Positions 33,697 through 42,929 of a stretch of DNA of 64,000 nucleotides are shown piece by piece. The notes below the pieces were generated by a model that ran no database searches, was not told the origin of the DNA, and saw nothing but the letters and a program-made list of their open reading frames with translations. This DNA is from Novosphingobium indicum (GTDB lineage Bacteria > Pseudomonadota > Alphaproteobacteria > Sphingomonadales > Sphingomonadaceae): NCBI RefSeq assembly GCF_014645195.1, contig NZ_BMLK01000018.1, forward strand, positions 1 through 64,000, given 5' to 3'. Made by a program: the position numbers and the translations under genes. Numbering within the stretch: the stretch's first letter is position 1; every line of letters begins with the position of its first letter.

Positions 33697-34290
33697 TCAC
33701 TGGATGATGAAGGTGCGGAAGTAGACCGCGTCGACGCCGCCGAAGCCTTCCTTCTCGATCAACGTCTTGTTGATCGCGTCGGTCATGCGCTTCTGCAGCT
33801 TTTCCTTGCCCGCGATCGTGTAGACATCGTCTTCGGGCGTGTCGGCGAGGATCTGCAGCAGCTTGGAGCGGATCGCCAGCTCGTGCTTCTTCAGCCAGAT
33901 CAGCACACGACCGTCGCGGCGGGTGGAGCAGGCGACGCCCACCTGGATCAGGGCGGCGGAGTCCTTGAGGTTGGAGGTGAAGTCGTCGCTGAAGGTGAAG
34001 TAGGCCGTGCGATATTCGTCGCCGCCGATCCCTTCGACGTCCATCATGCTTTCGCCTTCCCCTTCCTTGTCCTTGGTCTTGGGCATGTAAGGATCTTCCT
34101 CGCCCTTGCGGACGAGCTTGGGACCGCGCTCTTCGGGCTCTGCCGCGTGGCCGCCGCCGATCACGCCTGCGGCAACGAGGCCTAAGACACCGCCGCCGCC
34201 GATGACGAGCATGCCCACGGCAACGAGGATGATCATCAGCTTGCCCTTGCCGCCTTTTTCGTTGCCGTCTTTGGCTTTCTTGTCACTCAT
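33697..34290 (-). CDS. fliL: Flagellar basal-body-associated protein FliL
   Basis: A 197-aa inner-membrane protein that stabilises stator units. A cytoplasmic lysine-rich tail (KKAKDGNEKGGKGK) precedes one membrane helix (LMIILVAVGMLVIGGGGVLGLVAAGV), then an acidic linker and the periplasmic FliL domain (ALIQVGVACSTRRDGRVLIWLKKHELAIRSKLLQILADT, ending YFRTFIIQ). The acidic linker is long. It precedes fliM by 20 bp. Confidence 0.93.
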   Translation of the reverse strand: MSDKKAKDGNEKGGKGKLMIILVAVGMLVIGGGGVLGLVAAGVIGGGHAAEPEERGPKLVRKGEEDPYMPKTKDKEGEGESMMDVEGIGGDEYRTAYFTFSDDFTSNLKDSAALIQVGVACSTRRDGRVLIWLKKHELAIRSKLLQILADTPEDDVYTIAGKEKLQKRMTDAINKTLIEKEGFGGVDAVYFRTFIIQ

Positions 34291-34318
34291 CTGGAATTAC
34301 CCCCTGGTATGCGTGCGA

Positions 34319-35878
34319 TCAGGCGTAGATGCCGCTGCCGCCACGCGCCGTGTCGCGAGACGGGCGCGCTGCGGATGCATCCTGATCGTGCGGGAAGGCT
34401 GCCGATGCCTGACCGCGGTTCATGGACTGGCCGGCCTGATCGGCGCGGGCCTGCTGGTTCTGACCGGATCCCTGACCCATGCCTGCACCGGCGCCATTGG
34501 CGGCCGAGTGCTGCTGGGCCGAGGAACCCTGATTGTTGTTCTGCTGCTGTTGCTGCTGCGACTGGGCCGGATTGTCGCCCTGGCCCTGATTTTGAGCGGC
34601 CTGCGAAGCCTGGGCTGCGGCGTGGACGGCACCGGTGAAGTTCGGATCGCTGTTCGCCATGGTCACGGACAGGCCATTGCCTTCATGCTTGAACTGCAGC
34701 GAGATATTGCCGAACTCGGCATGCGAGATGGCCGTGCGCACGAGCTGCGGATTGGCGGCTTCGCGTGCTTCGTTGAGCCGCGAGACGAGCGTCGAGAAGT
34801 CCTGCGGAGCTTCGGGGGGCTGCAGCGGCTTGGCGAAGTTGATCGATGCTTCGGCCGTGGGCGTCGTCTGCGTCTGCAGATGCTGCCCGACCAGCGGGAC
34901 CGGTGCGGCGTTCGCGGTGGCTGAAGCCTGCTGCGGCTTGGCAGCGGTCGTCCCGGTGTCGGGCTTGGCCTCCGACTTGGCGTTCGAAGCGACCGCTGCG
35001 TCGGCGCGACCGGTAGCCTTGTCCTTCAGCGCATGGTTGGCGGGAGCATGGACCTGCATGGCCTTGAGCGGCTGTGCCGTTTCAGGCTGAGCCTCGACCG
35101 AAGTAACCTGCGCCAGCTTGACCTGAGCCTGCGGTGCGCGCGTTGCCAGTTGGGCTGCGATGGTTGCCGGAGCCTTGGCAGCCTTGCCCTGGTCGCTTGC
35201 CGGCAAAGCCGAACCGTCATCGGCCACGACTTCGATGGGGGCCAGCTTGGACACGGTTACGTTCTGCAAGGCGGGCGTGGTGTTGGTCGCCTCGGCAAGC
35301 TGTGCCTTTGCGCCTTCAACGGCTGGGGCAGCGGCCGGGGCCGGAGCCTTGCCAGTCTGCGCTTCGGGCAGTGCCCTGGCGACGAGAGCCTGTTCAGCCT
35401 GCGTCAGGCTCTGAAGCTTACGGGCCAGCGACGGCGCAGCATCGTTCGTCTTGGAAGCGGGCTCCGCTGCCCGGTGCGTCTTCGCGGTCACGACATCGGC
35501 GCCGGGCAGCGGCAGGAAAGGAAGCGGCAGAGTGCCGGCCAGTGCGAGGCTTGCCCCTGTCGGATCTTCGGTCGCTTCGGAGGGCGAGCTATCGGCATCG
35601 GCGTCGGAACCGGCCTTGGCGGCAGCCTTGCCGGTAAGATCCGGCAAGATTTTGCCGGTTGCCTTGCCGGTATTGCCGCCGGCAACGGGAAGCATGATTG
35701 TCGCCTTGGCATTTTCAAGCGCCGGCGCGGCTTCGCCTGCCGCTGCATCCGAAGCGCCGGCATTGCCGAGAATCGCCAGAAAACTGCCCGCTCCCGCGGT
35801 ATTCGCGGAAGCCCCGTGCACTTTGCCAGCGGCCTGTGAAGGGCCGGAGGCGGGCATCGGTGCGGCGGACTGGATCAT
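34319..35878 (-). CDS. fliK: Flagellar hook-length control protein FliK
   Basis: A 519-aa secreted ruler protein. It is rich in Ala, Gln and Pro with low complexity throughout. The conserved FliK C-terminal domain is visible (FSTLVSRLNEAREAANPQLVRTAISHAEFGNISLQFKHEGNGLSVTM) and is followed by a Gln/Asn-rich tail. A sigma-54 promoter match lies 39-54 bp upstream inside the end of fliJ, so fliK may head its own fliKLMNOPQR-flhB transcript. A cluster of CGGCAA/TTGCCG repeats lies within its 5' coding part. Confidence 0.9.
   Translation of the reverse strand: MIQSAAPMPASGPSQAAGKVHGASANTAGAGSFLAILGNAGASDAAAGEAAPALENAKATIMLPVAGGNTGKATGKILPDLTGKAAAKAGSDADADSSPSEATEDPTGASLALAGTLPLPFLPLPGADVVTAKTHRAAEPASKTNDAAPSLARKLQSLTQAEQALVARALPEAQTGKAPAPAAAPAVEGAKAQLAEATNTTPALQNVTVSKLAPIEVVADDGSALPASDQGKAAKAPATIAAQLATRAPQAQVKLAQVTSVEAQPETAQPLKAMQVHAPANHALKDKATGRADAAVASNAKSEAKPDTGTTAAKPQQASATANAAPVPLVGQHLQTQTTPTAEASINFAKPLQPPEAPQDFSTLVSRLNEAREAANPQLVRTAISHAEFGNISLQFKHEGNGLSVTMANSDPNFTGAVHAAAQASQAAQNQGQGDNPAQSQQQQQQNNNQGSSAQQHSAANGAGAGMGQGSGQNQQARADQAGQSMNRGQASAAFPHDQDASAARPSRDTARGGSGIYA
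35641..35685. promoter_or_regulatory. CGGCA-N6-TGCCG element and half-site cluster inside fliK
   Basis: The palindrome CCGGCAAGATTTTGCCGG (35641-35658) has the same 16-bp core architecture as the element upstream of flgB. Three further half-sites follow (TTGCCGG at 35664, TTGCCG at 35673, CCGGCAA at 35679). They lie about 220-270 bp downstream of the fliK sigma-54 promoter start, a position compatible with a downstream enhancer, as known for Caulobacter FlbD targets. Chance codon bias is an alternative, because the region encodes GK/AK repeats. Confidence 0.45.
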
Positions 35879-35913
35879 GCTTAACGGGTCCTTGGTTCTG
35901 AATTCACAGAACT

Positions 35914-36339
35914 CTATTCAAGACCCGTGCCAGATCCCTTTCTGCTACCCAAAACAGGCTGTTCGGAGGCTTTCGCGATCAGCCGGGCCTGCAGCTCGGC
36001 GCGTTCCTCGATGGCGGCACGGCGGCGTTCGGCGGCGGCAAGTTCGCGTTGCTTGGCATCGGCGATCGACTGCGCGCGCAGCGCATCGCCATCGGTGTTG
36101 CGGCTGATCGCCTGCAGGCCGGTCACGAACCGGCCAAGCTGATGGAGCGCGGCACCGTCGCTGGCTTCGCGGCGGCTGGCGTAGTCGGAAGCCATGCGGC
36201 GCGTCCGTTCGGACAGGGCGCGTAGCTGGGTCAGTGTGCTTTCCGCCTGCGCGGCTTCGACCGCTGCCGTCTGCTTGGCGATGGCGCGGATTTTCTCCAG
36301 CCGTTTCAGCCGGCCGAGGCGCTTGCGCTCTTCCTTCAT
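35914..36339 (-). CDS. fliJ: Flagellar export protein FliJ
   Basis: A 141-aa, almost entirely alpha-helical, Arg/Ala/Glu-rich protein, as expected for the FliJ coiled coil that links the FliI ATPase ring to FlhA. The heptad-rich stretch spans most of the protein (RLKRLEKIRAIAKQTAAVEAAQAESTLTQLRALSERTRRMASDYASRREA). Identification rests on composition, size and position directly after fliI (46-bp gap). Its 3' end contains the fliK sigma-54 promoter match. Confidence 0.85.
   Translation of the reverse strand: MKEERKRLGRLKRLEKIRAIAKQTAAVEAAQAESTLTQLRALSERTRRMASDYASRREASDGAALHQLGRFVTGLQAISRNTDGDALRAQSIADAKQRELAAAERRRAAIEERAELQARLIAKASEQPVLGSRKGSGTGLE
35917..35932 (-). promoter_or_regulatory. Predicted sigma-54 promoter of fliK (one -12 mismatch)
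   Basis: On the minus strand the sequence is TGGCACGGGTCTTGAA. It matches the TGGCACG-N4-TTGCW consensus except for A in place of C at the -12 position. The predicted start of transcription near 35907 gives a leader of about 28 nt before the fliK ATG, the same spacing as at flgB and flgA. The mismatch at -12 lowers confidence. Confidence 0.5.
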
Positions 36340-36385
36340 CGATCCGCCTCACGGCAGATGCTGGTGATGGACAATCCCGGCATGA

Positions 36386-37708
36386 TTATCCCAGCAGGGC
36401 GTGCAACTGGGCAGCGCTGTCGGCGAGATCGATGGTCTCGCGGGCGCTCTGACACAGGAAGGCCGTGAGCAGATCGTGCATGGCAATCGCGCGGTCGAGC
36501 TGGTGGTCGGCGCCGGATCGGTAGGCACCCATCAGCACGAGATCGCGGTTGGCTTCGTAGCTGGCGATCAGTGCACGGAATTCGCGGGCGAGGTTCTGGT
36601 GATCGGCCGAAACGATGTCGTTCATAACGCGGCTGAGCGAAGCGGCAATGTCGACGGCCGGATACTGGCCGCGCTGCGCAAGGTCGCGTGAGAGCACGAT
36701 GTGGCCGTCAAGGATCGAGCGTGCGGTGTCGACGACCGGGTCGTCCTGGTTATCGCCATCCGCGAGTACGGTGTAGAGGCCCGTCACCGACCCGCCTGTC
36801 GCCGCGGAGTTGCCTGCGCGTTCGACCAGCTTGGTGATCGTCGCAAGGGCGCTCGGCGGATAGCCGCGCGCCGCGCCGGGTTCGCCCAGCAGCAGCCCGA
36901 TTTCGCGCGCGGCATGGGCAACGCGGGTAAGGCTGTCCATGATCAGCAGCACCTTCTTGCCTTGCGCGCGGAATTGCTCGGCCATCGAGGTGGCCAGCAT
37001 GGCGCCGCGCAGGCGCAGGTTCGGCGCATGGTCCGCGGGGACCGCCACGACCACGGTCTTGTTCTTCTTTTCGGCATTCATGTGCCGTTCGACGAAGTCG
37101 GAGACTTCGCGGGCACGCTCGCCGATCAGGCCGACGATGATGACGTCCGCGCTGGCTCCGCGTGCGATCATGTCGATGAGGACGGACTTGCCGACACCCG
37201 AACCGGCCATCACGCCGATGCGCTGGCCGATGCCGAACGTGGTGAGCGCGTTGAGCGAGCGCACGCCGGTATCGAAGGTTTCGCGCACCGGACTGCGGTC
37301 GAGCGCGGATGTGCGCACGCCGCCGGCGGGCCATTCCATGTGGGTGTGAATTGCCGGCCCGCCGTCGATCGGCAGGCCTTCGCCATCGACCGCGCGGCCG
37401 AGGAAGGCTTCACCCACCGGCAACATGCCGGGGCGGCCTTCGGGGCAGACGCGCGCGCCGGGGCGCAGCATGATCGTATCGCCCAACAGCATCATCATCG
37501 TCTTGCCGTTGCGAAAACCGATCACTTCGGCGGAGAGAGACAGGTCGCGGCCCTGCGCGATGCGGCACATCGCGCCGACCGGCACCGAAAGGCCGCTTAC
37601 TTCCAGCAAGCCGCCATCGCAGGCCGATACCCGGCCGAAGCGGCGCGGGGCGAGATCGACCTCGTCCTGCGCGAGGTCGGTAAGAATGGAATCCCAGAGC
37701 TTCAGCAC
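36386..37708 (-). CDS. fliI: Flagellum-specific ATPase FliI
   Basis: A 440-aa cytoplasmic ATPase of the export apparatus. Walker A GSGVGKS is at residues 169-175 (K174); VLLIMDSLTRVA provides the Walker B strand, followed by GEPGAARGYPPS and a C-terminal helical domain. The length equals the usual 430-450 aa. It overlaps fliH by seven bases and precedes fliJ. Confidence 0.97.
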   Translation of the reverse strand: MLKLWDSILTDLAQDEVDLAPRRFGRVSACDGGLLEVSGLSVPVGAMCRIAQGRDLSLSAEVIGFRNGKTMMMLLGDTIMLRPGARVCPEGRPGMLPVGEAFLGRAVDGEGLPIDGGPAIHTHMEWPAGGVRTSALDRSPVRETFDTGVRSLNALTTFGIGQRIGVMAGSGVGKSVLIDMIARGASADVIIVGLIGERAREVSDFVERHMNAEKKNKTVVVAVPADHAPNLRLRGAMLATSMAEQFRAQGKKVLLIMDSLTRVAHAAREIGLLLGEPGAARGYPPSALATITKLVERAGNSAATGGSVTGLYTVLADGDNQDDPVVDTARSILDGHIVLSRDLAQRGQYPAVDIAASLSRVMNDIVSADHQNLAREFRALIASYEANRDLVLMGAYRSGADHQLDRAIAMHDLLTAFLCQSARETIDLADSAAQLHALLG

Positions 37709-38340
37709 TGGTGCATCGCCTCGGCAATCGCCAGACGCCAGGTTGCCGGGCCGTCCTCGACACCGCCGTTTTCGCTCTCGATGCGCACGGTGCCGCGTTC
37801 AAGCCGTGGATCGGGTTGCACGTTCCACTCCTTCGGCAGACGCGAAGAAACGAGGGCGATGTCGTCCGGATGAAGGTGGATCTCGCGGTCATCGTCGGCG
37901 CGCGAGAGCATCGAGACGGCGCGGTTTATGCGCCGGACCAGCCCATCCTCGTCGATGGCAAGCGGCGCGATCGCGGCTTCGCACAGGGCGGACACGGTTT
38001 CCCGCAGGCGCATGCGCAGTTCTTCCTCCAGCGCGGAATCGAGGCGGGCAAACGAGAGCTTCAGGCCTTCGAATGCGGCAGCGTCTTCGGCGGCCCTTGC
38101 TTGTGCCTCTGCGCTGGCCTGTTCGTAGCCTGCCGCGAAGCCCTCGGTGTAGGCCTCGGCAATGGGGTCGGGCGCTTCCTCTTCCGGCATCGGCGGATGC
38201 TCGACGACAGGTACCGGCTCCGGTTCGGGAGCCGGCAGTTCGCTGCCAAAGCGCCGGTCGGGCATGAATCCGCTCGGGCGCGAAAGCGCTTCGAACAGAC
38301 TGGCGCCGGGTTTGGAAATCGAGAACCCGAGATCAGACAT
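37702..38340 (-). CDS. fliH: Flagellar export ATPase regulator FliH
   Basis: A 212-aa FliH, which inhibits FliI and docks it to the C-ring. An acidic proline-rich N-terminal segment (ELPAPEPEPVPVVEHPPMPEEEAPDP) is followed by AYTEGFAAGYEQASAEAQARAAED, the GxxxG-type repeat region of FliH, and a C-terminal domain (VRRINRAVSMLSRADDDREIHLHPDD). Start ATG 38340 overlaps the fliG end by 8 bp. Order fliG-fliH-fliI supports it. Confidence 0.92.
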   Translation of the reverse strand: MSDLGFSISKPGASLFEALSRPSGFMPDRRFGSELPAPEPEPVPVVEHPPMPEEEAPDPIAEAYTEGFAAGYEQASAEAQARAAEDAAAFEGLKLSFARLDSALEEELRMRLRETVSALCEAAIAPLAIDEDGLVRRINRAVSMLSRADDDREIHLHPDDIALVSSRLPKEWNVQPDPRLERGTVRIESENGGVEDGPATWRLAIAEAMHQC

Positions 38341-39343
38341 AATCGTCGTCGCCCGAACCGAAGACGATCGTGCCTTCCGCCGCCAGCTTGCGGGCGATCG
38401 CCACGATTTCCTTCTGCGCGGCAACCACGTCGGCCAGCTTGGTGCGGCCGCGGGCGGCGATCTCGTCCTTCACACCGTCCGCAGCGCGGCTCGACATGGC
38501 GCGGAAGAAGAAATTGCGCTCGTCCTCGCCGATACCCTTGAGGGCGTCGATCAGCGTATCGCTCGGCACGTCGCGCAGCAGGGCGCCCATCGCCATCGGC
38601 TCGAGCACGAAGAGGTGCTCGAATTTGAACATCTCTTCCTCGATCTTCTTGGCGAGCGGTTTGTCGAGCTTGTTGAGCTCGCTCATGATCCGCTTTTCGG
38701 TTGCCTTGCCGGCGCCATTGATAATGTCTGCCGCCTCGCGTGTGCCACCGATCTGCAGCGGGCGCTGGCCATGGGCCTCGGCGATGCGCTGGTTGAGCAG
38801 TTCTTCGAGCATTTCAAGCGCCGAGGGCGATACCGGGCCCAGCGTGGCGATGCGGTGAATGACGGCCGGCTGCGTGTCGGGCGGAAGCGAGTGCAGCACT
38901 TCGGCAGCCACTTCCGGATCGAGCTGGACCAGTAGCACCGCGATGGCTTGCGGATGCTCGTCCTTGACCAGCGGCACCAGCGCTTCCGGCGTCAGCCAGC
39001 GCGCGAGTTCGAGCGTCGAGTTCTTCTGCGGTTCCTCCGGAAGGATGCGCCGCATCATGTTCTCGGTCTTCACCTCGCCGATGGCGCGGTTCATCATCGT
39101 GCGCACCTGGCCGACCCGGTCATGTGCGACGAGGCCGAGCTTTTCCGTCTTCTCGACGAAGCCGGCAATGGCCTTGGCAATCACTTCCGGGCTGATTTCA
39201 CCGAGAGCGCACATCTTCTCACCGAGCATGCGCAGCTCTTCGGGCTCGAGCTCCGAGAGAATGCTGGCCGTCTGGTCCTCGCCCAGCAGCATCATCATCA
39301 CGGCGGCGCTGTCCGCCGAACGCAGGGGTACGACTTCGGTCAT
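38333..39343 (-). CDS. fliG: Flagellar motor switch protein FliG
   Basis: A 336-aa C-ring protein that transmits stator torque. The N-terminal domain binds FliF (SADSAAVMMMLLGEDQTASILSELEPEELRMLGEKM). The EHPQAIAVLLVQLDP motif marks the middle armadillo domain, and the C-terminal torque helix region reads FKFEHLFVLEPMAMGALLRDVPSDTLIDALKG. The length is typical. It shares one base with fliF. Confidence 0.97.
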   Translation of the reverse strand: MTEVVPLRSADSAAVMMMLLGEDQTASILSELEPEELRMLGEKMCALGEISPEVIAKAIAGFVEKTEKLGLVAHDRVGQVRTMMNRAIGEVKTENMMRRILPEEPQKNSTLELARWLTPEALVPLVKDEHPQAIAVLLVQLDPEVAAEVLHSLPPDTQPAVIHRIATLGPVSPSALEMLEELLNQRIAEAHGQRPLQIGGTREAADIINGAGKATEKRIMSELNKLDKPLAKKIEEEMFKFEHLFVLEPMAMGALLRDVPSDTLIDALKGIGEDERNFFFRAMSSRAADGVKDEIAARGRTKLADVVAAQKEIVAIARKLAAEGTIVFGSGDDDYV

Positions 39344-41130
39344 CAGGCGGCTTCCTGCTTGGGCTCGTCCTCGGCGGGCGGCTCATTGAGCATCTGTCGC
39401 AGCGCGGCAACGGCGCTGGCGGGCTGTTCGGAAACAAGGCGCTGGGCCAGATCGAGCTGACGGGTCAGCAGTTCGGCACGGTTGATCTCGACGTCGACGT
39501 CGCCGCCCCTCGGATTGGGCAGGGCGCCGGCTATCGGGTTGCCATCCGCATCGAGCGCGGGGGCTTCGTCCGATCCTTCGAATTCGTCTTCATCCTCGTC
39601 GTCATCGTCTTCGCCTTCGCCCTTGGCCTTCTTGCTCTTCTTGTCCTTCTTGGCTTTCTTTTCCTTGGCCGGCTTCTCGCCGCGCACGGCTTTCACCATC
39701 GGGCGCACGCCGAGCAGGAGGACCAGCAGCACGGCCATGACCGCCGCGCCGTTGCGCACCAGCATGGCGAACCAGGACGTTTCATAGAAAGCCACCGGCG
39801 CGACCGAAGTCGGTTCGAAGCTGCGAGTCATGACCTTGACCTGGTCCCCGCGCTGCGGATTGGCACCGACAGCCGCGCTGACGAGCGCTTCGAGGTCCTT
39901 GAGTTCTTCCGGCTTGGCGCCCTTCATGGCGTCGGCGCTGATGGCTACGGCAACCGAAAGACGCTTCACCGAACCCGGACCGCTGCTCGACACCGAGACT
40001 TCGCGGCCCAGCTCGTAGGTGCGGCTGGACGAGGACTCCCCGCTGGTCGGCGGCGTGGCGGGGGGCGTCGCGGGCTGGGTGCCCTGCGGCGCGCCGGGAG
40101 CGGCCTGCGTGTTGGTGGGCGGGGTGTTGGCCAGCACACCGGGAACGCCAGTGGCTGGCTGCGCGCCACCGGTGCTCTGCGACTGCTGTTCGGTTTCGGA
40201 CCGCACGACGCCGTCCTTGTCGTAGCTCTCGCGGGCCGAGGTGACCTCGTCCATGTTGAGGTCGACCTGGATTTCCGAGGTGAAGTTGCCTTCGCCCAGA
40301 ACCGGACGCAGAAGCTGCGTAACCTGCTCGCGCAGCTTGCTTTCCATGCGGGACTGCATGTCGAGCCGGTCGGAATCGATGCTGCCAGCCTCGGACAGAA
40401 GGCGGCCATGCTGATTCACCACGCGCACCGAATCGGGCGAAAGGCCCGGCACCGAACCGGCGACGAGGTTGACTATGGCCGAAACCTGGCTCTCGCTGAG
40501 CTGCCGGCCGGTCTTCATGCGAACCATGACCGAGGCGGAAGGTGCCACGTTCTCGCGTACGAACACCGACTTCTCGCCTTCGGCAAGGTGGACGCGGACC
40601 GAAGCCACCCCGTCGATCTCGCCGATGGTAAGCTGCAGGTCATGCTCGCGGGCGGAGCGCAGGCGTTCGCCTTCCAGCGTGCGGCTGGCGCCCATCGGCA
40701 GCTTGTCGAGCACTTCGTCGCCGCTTTCCGGCGTGGCGAGCGTTCCGTTCGAAGCCACCAGCATGCGCGCCTTGTAATAGTCGCTCTCGGCGACGGTCAG
40801 CGCCCCGGTGGTGTTGTCGATATCATAATCGATCGCCGCCGAATCGAGCGCCGCCGCCACACCGGCGCGGTCGCTGTCGTCGAGCTGGGAATAGAGTGTA
40901 CGCTGCGGGTCGGGCGACATGGCGCTCCAGGCCAGCAGAGCGCCACCGATCGCCGACATGCCGATAAAGGCAGGCAGCATCTTCTTCACGGCGGGCTGCG
41001 CGGTAAACGCTGACAGGCGCGTGAGAACGCTGCCGCCGTCCGGATCGGTGAACGGAGCAAACATCGAGGTCGGCGCGGGGAGGGCAGATCCCGGCGCGCC
41101 GTCCGGTGTAGCGGGTACGAGATCGGACAT
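39343..41130 (-). CDS. fliF: Flagellar MS-ring protein FliF
   Basis: A 595-aa inner-membrane ring protein. The first membrane helix is near residues 52-70 (MLPAFIGMSAIGGALLAWSA), followed by ring-building motifs (RTLYSQLDDSDRAGVAAAL, DKLPMGASRTLEGERLRSAREHDLQLTIGEIDGVASVRVHLAEGEKSVF). A second helix is near the C-terminus (VRNGAAVMAVLLVLLLGVRPMV). The C-terminal FliG-binding tail follows an unusually Lys- and Asp/Glu-rich low-complexity linker (KEKKAKKDKKSKKAKG then EDDDDEDEDEFEG). Confidence 0.97.
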   Translation of the reverse strand: MSDLVPATPDGAPGSALPAPTSMFAPFTDPDGGSVLTRLSAFTAQPAVKKMLPAFIGMSAIGGALLAWSAMSPDPQRTLYSQLDDSDRAGVAAALDSAAIDYDIDNTTGALTVAESDYYKARMLVASNGTLATPESGDEVLDKLPMGASRTLEGERLRSAREHDLQLTIGEIDGVASVRVHLAEGEKSVFVRENVAPSASVMVRMKTGRQLSESQVSAIVNLVAGSVPGLSPDSVRVVNQHGRLLSEAGSIDSDRLDMQSRMESKLREQVTQLLRPVLGEGNFTSEIQVDLNMDEVTSARESYDKDGVVRSETEQQSQSTGGAQPATGVPGVLANTPPTNTQAAPGAPQGTQPATPPATPPTSGESSSSRTYELGREVSVSSSGPGSVKRLSVAVAISADAMKGAKPEELKDLEALVSAAVGANPQRGDQVKVMTRSFEPTSVAPVAFYETSWFAMLVRNGAAVMAVLLVLLLGVRPMVKAVRGEKPAKEKKAKKDKKSKKAKGEGEDDDDEDEDEFEGSDEAPALDADGNPIAGALPNPRGGDVDVEINRAELLTRQLDLAQRLVSEQPASAVAALRQMLNEPPAEDEPKQEAA

Positions 41131-41136
41131 GGGCTA

Positions 41137-41523
41137 TTAGACCCCCATTCTCATGATGTCCTGATAAGCGGACAGCAGTTTGTTGCGAACCTGCAAGGTC
41201 GCTTCGAAAGCAACGCCGGCTTCCTGGCGAGCAAGCATGACCTTGGCGACGTCGGTAACTTCACCGCGCTGGTATGCGTCGGTAATGTCGGCAGCCTTGT
41301 TCTGGACCGAGTTCACGCCGTCGAGCGCATCCTTCAGCGTGTCGGCGAATCCCTGTGCCGGACCTTGCGTTTCGGTTGAGCCATTGGTGGCCGCAGTTGC
41401 CTCAGCGCCCTGCGTGGAGTGCAGGTTCTTGAGCAGATCGTTCCGCTGAATGATCTGCTGGCGCATCTGCATGATCTGCTGGATGCCACCGGCGCCACCG
41501 CCGATGCCAGAGACGCTGCTCAT
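41137..41523 (-). CDS. fliE: Flagellar hook-basal body protein FliE
   Basis: A 128-aa FliE, the junction between the MS-ring and the rod. The conserved C-terminal half is visible (FADTLKDALDGVNSVQNKAADITDAYQRGEVTDVAKVMLARQEAGVAFEATLQVRNKLLSAYQDIMRMGV). The N-terminus is Gly/Gln-rich. It sits 6 bp upstream of fliF and overlaps the flbD stop by four bases. Confidence 0.95.
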   Translation of the reverse strand: MSSVSGIGGGAGGIQQIMQMRQQIIQRNDLLKNLHSTQGAEATAATNGSTETQGPAQGFADTLKDALDGVNSVQNKAADITDAYQRGEVTDVAKVMLARQEAGVAFEATLQVRNKLLSAYQDIMRMGV

Positions 41524-42797
41524 CGCCGGCCACCGACCGCAGTGCGGCTGATCTCGATGCCGGCCTCACGCAGCGAAGCGAGGCGATAGCGCAGCGTGCG
41601 CTCGGAAATGCCCAGCTCGCGGGCAGCGCGGCCGCGGTTGCCGCCGCAAGCCTCGAGCGTTTCCATGATGGCGCGGGCCTCGGAGATCTGCACGACGCTG
41701 GAAAGGCGGCGCGGGGTCTCGGCGGCCAGAGCCTCCATGCTCGTCGGTGCCGGAGCGGTGACGAGGCGGGCCGGGCTGTCGAACACGATGTGTTCGGGCG
41801 TGATCGATTCGCTGCCGTGGCCCAGAAGCAGGGCGCGGCGCATGACGTTTTCCAGCTCGCGCACGTTGCCCGGCCACTGGTGCAGCTTGAGCATGGCCAG
41901 CGCGCCTTCGCTCAGAACCGGCACGCGGGCCTGGTCCGGCGCGTGGCGCAGGGCCATCGCGAAAGCGAGCGGGGCGATGTCGTCCGGACGCTCGCGCAGC
42001 GGACGCAGCGTGAGCGGGAAGACGTTGAGACGGTAGTAGAGGTCGGCGCGGAAGCGGCCTTCGGCCACTTCGGCGGGAAGATCGCGGTTGGCGCAAGCGA
42101 TTACCCGCACGTTAACCTTAATGGGGTGAGTCGCACCGATGGGAACGACTTCCTGTTCCTGGAGCGCGCGCAGCAGCTTGGCCTGAAGCTGGAGCGGCAT
42201 CTCGGCAATTTCGTCGAGGAGAAGCGTACCGCCGTCGGCCGCGCGCATGAAGCCTTCGCTGGCCTGGGTCGCGCCGGTGAAGGCGCCCTTCTGGTGGCCG
42301 AACAGCATGGCTTCGAGCATGGCTTCGGGCATCGCCGCGCAGTTGACGGCGATGAAGGGGCCGTCCTTGCGGTCGCTGCGGGCATGGATGAAGCGGCTGA
42401 GTACTTCCTTGCCGGTTCCGGTCGGGCCGTTGATCAGGACCGGAATGTCGCTGGCGGCGAGACGTTCGGCGAGCGCGAAGATCGAGAGGCTCTCGGCATC
42501 AGCGGCAATCGGGTCTTCCGGACCGGCCATGGCGGCGAGCAGCATGCCGAGCGAGGCTTCGCTCAGCGGGTCGCCATAGGTCATGCCGATCTGGTCCGCA
42601 CCGGTACGGCCCAATGCAGGGACGTGGTCCCGCGTCAGGCTGATGGTGCGCGCACCCGAACGAAGCGGAGCGGCGTCTGCCATATCGCGCACATCGATGG
42701 CGCTGCAGTCGAACAGCGAAGCAGCGATTGCCCCCGCGCGGTTGACCAGCGACCCATGCTGGCGCGCAAATTTATCGTTAAGAGCCAGAGCGGCCAT
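41520..42797 (-). CDS. flbD: FlbD-type sigma-54-dependent flagellar transcription activator without a receiver domain
   Basis: A 425-aa bacterial enhancer-binding protein. The AAA+ domain has Walker A GPTGTGK at 124-130 and the sigma-54 contact loop GAFTGA at 171-176; a Fis-type helix-turn-helix closes the protein (GNRGRAARELGISERTLRYRLA). The first 100 residues show none of the receiver landmarks of classical FlbD, so control by phosphorylation at that domain is unlikely. It heads the flbD-fliEFGHIJ transcript. It is the obvious activator for the sigma-54 promoters found at flgB, flgA, fliK and upstream of flhA. Confidence 0.9.
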   Translation of the reverse strand: MAALALNDKFARQHGSLVNRAGAIAASLFDCSAIDVRDMADAAPLRSGARTISLTRDHVPALGRTGADQIGMTYGDPLSEASLGMLLAAMAGPEDPIAADAESLSIFALAERLAASDIPVLINGPTGTGKEVLSRFIHARSDRKDGPFIAVNCAAMPEAMLEAMLFGHQKGAFTGATQASEGFMRAADGGTLLLDEIAEMPLQLQAKLLRALQEQEVVPIGATHPIKVNVRVIACANRDLPAEVAEGRFRADLYYRLNVFPLTLRPLRERPDDIAPLAFAMALRHAPDQARVPVLSEGALAMLKLHQWPGNVRELENVMRRALLLGHGSESITPEHIVFDSPARLVTAPAPTSMEALAAETPRRLSSVVQISEARAIMETLEACGGNRGRAARELGISERTLRYRLASLREAGIEISRTAVGGRR

Positions 42798-42929
42798 GTC
42801 TCGATTTCCCCCGTGGAATTAACCAGTTCCGAGGGTGCTTATCGGGGCCTAACGGCCAAGAGATTGGAAATTTAAGGCCTCGTATTAACACCTATTTTTG
42901 CCGTTACGCGGCAACGCTCTGCAGGGCTT

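Noticed and set aside
31715..33724. Plus-strand frame of 669 codons opposite fliP, fliO, fliN and fliM
   Set aside because: Antisense shadow of four well-supported flagellar genes; its composition (His, Arg, Gln, Val repeats) is typical of reverse-complement reading.
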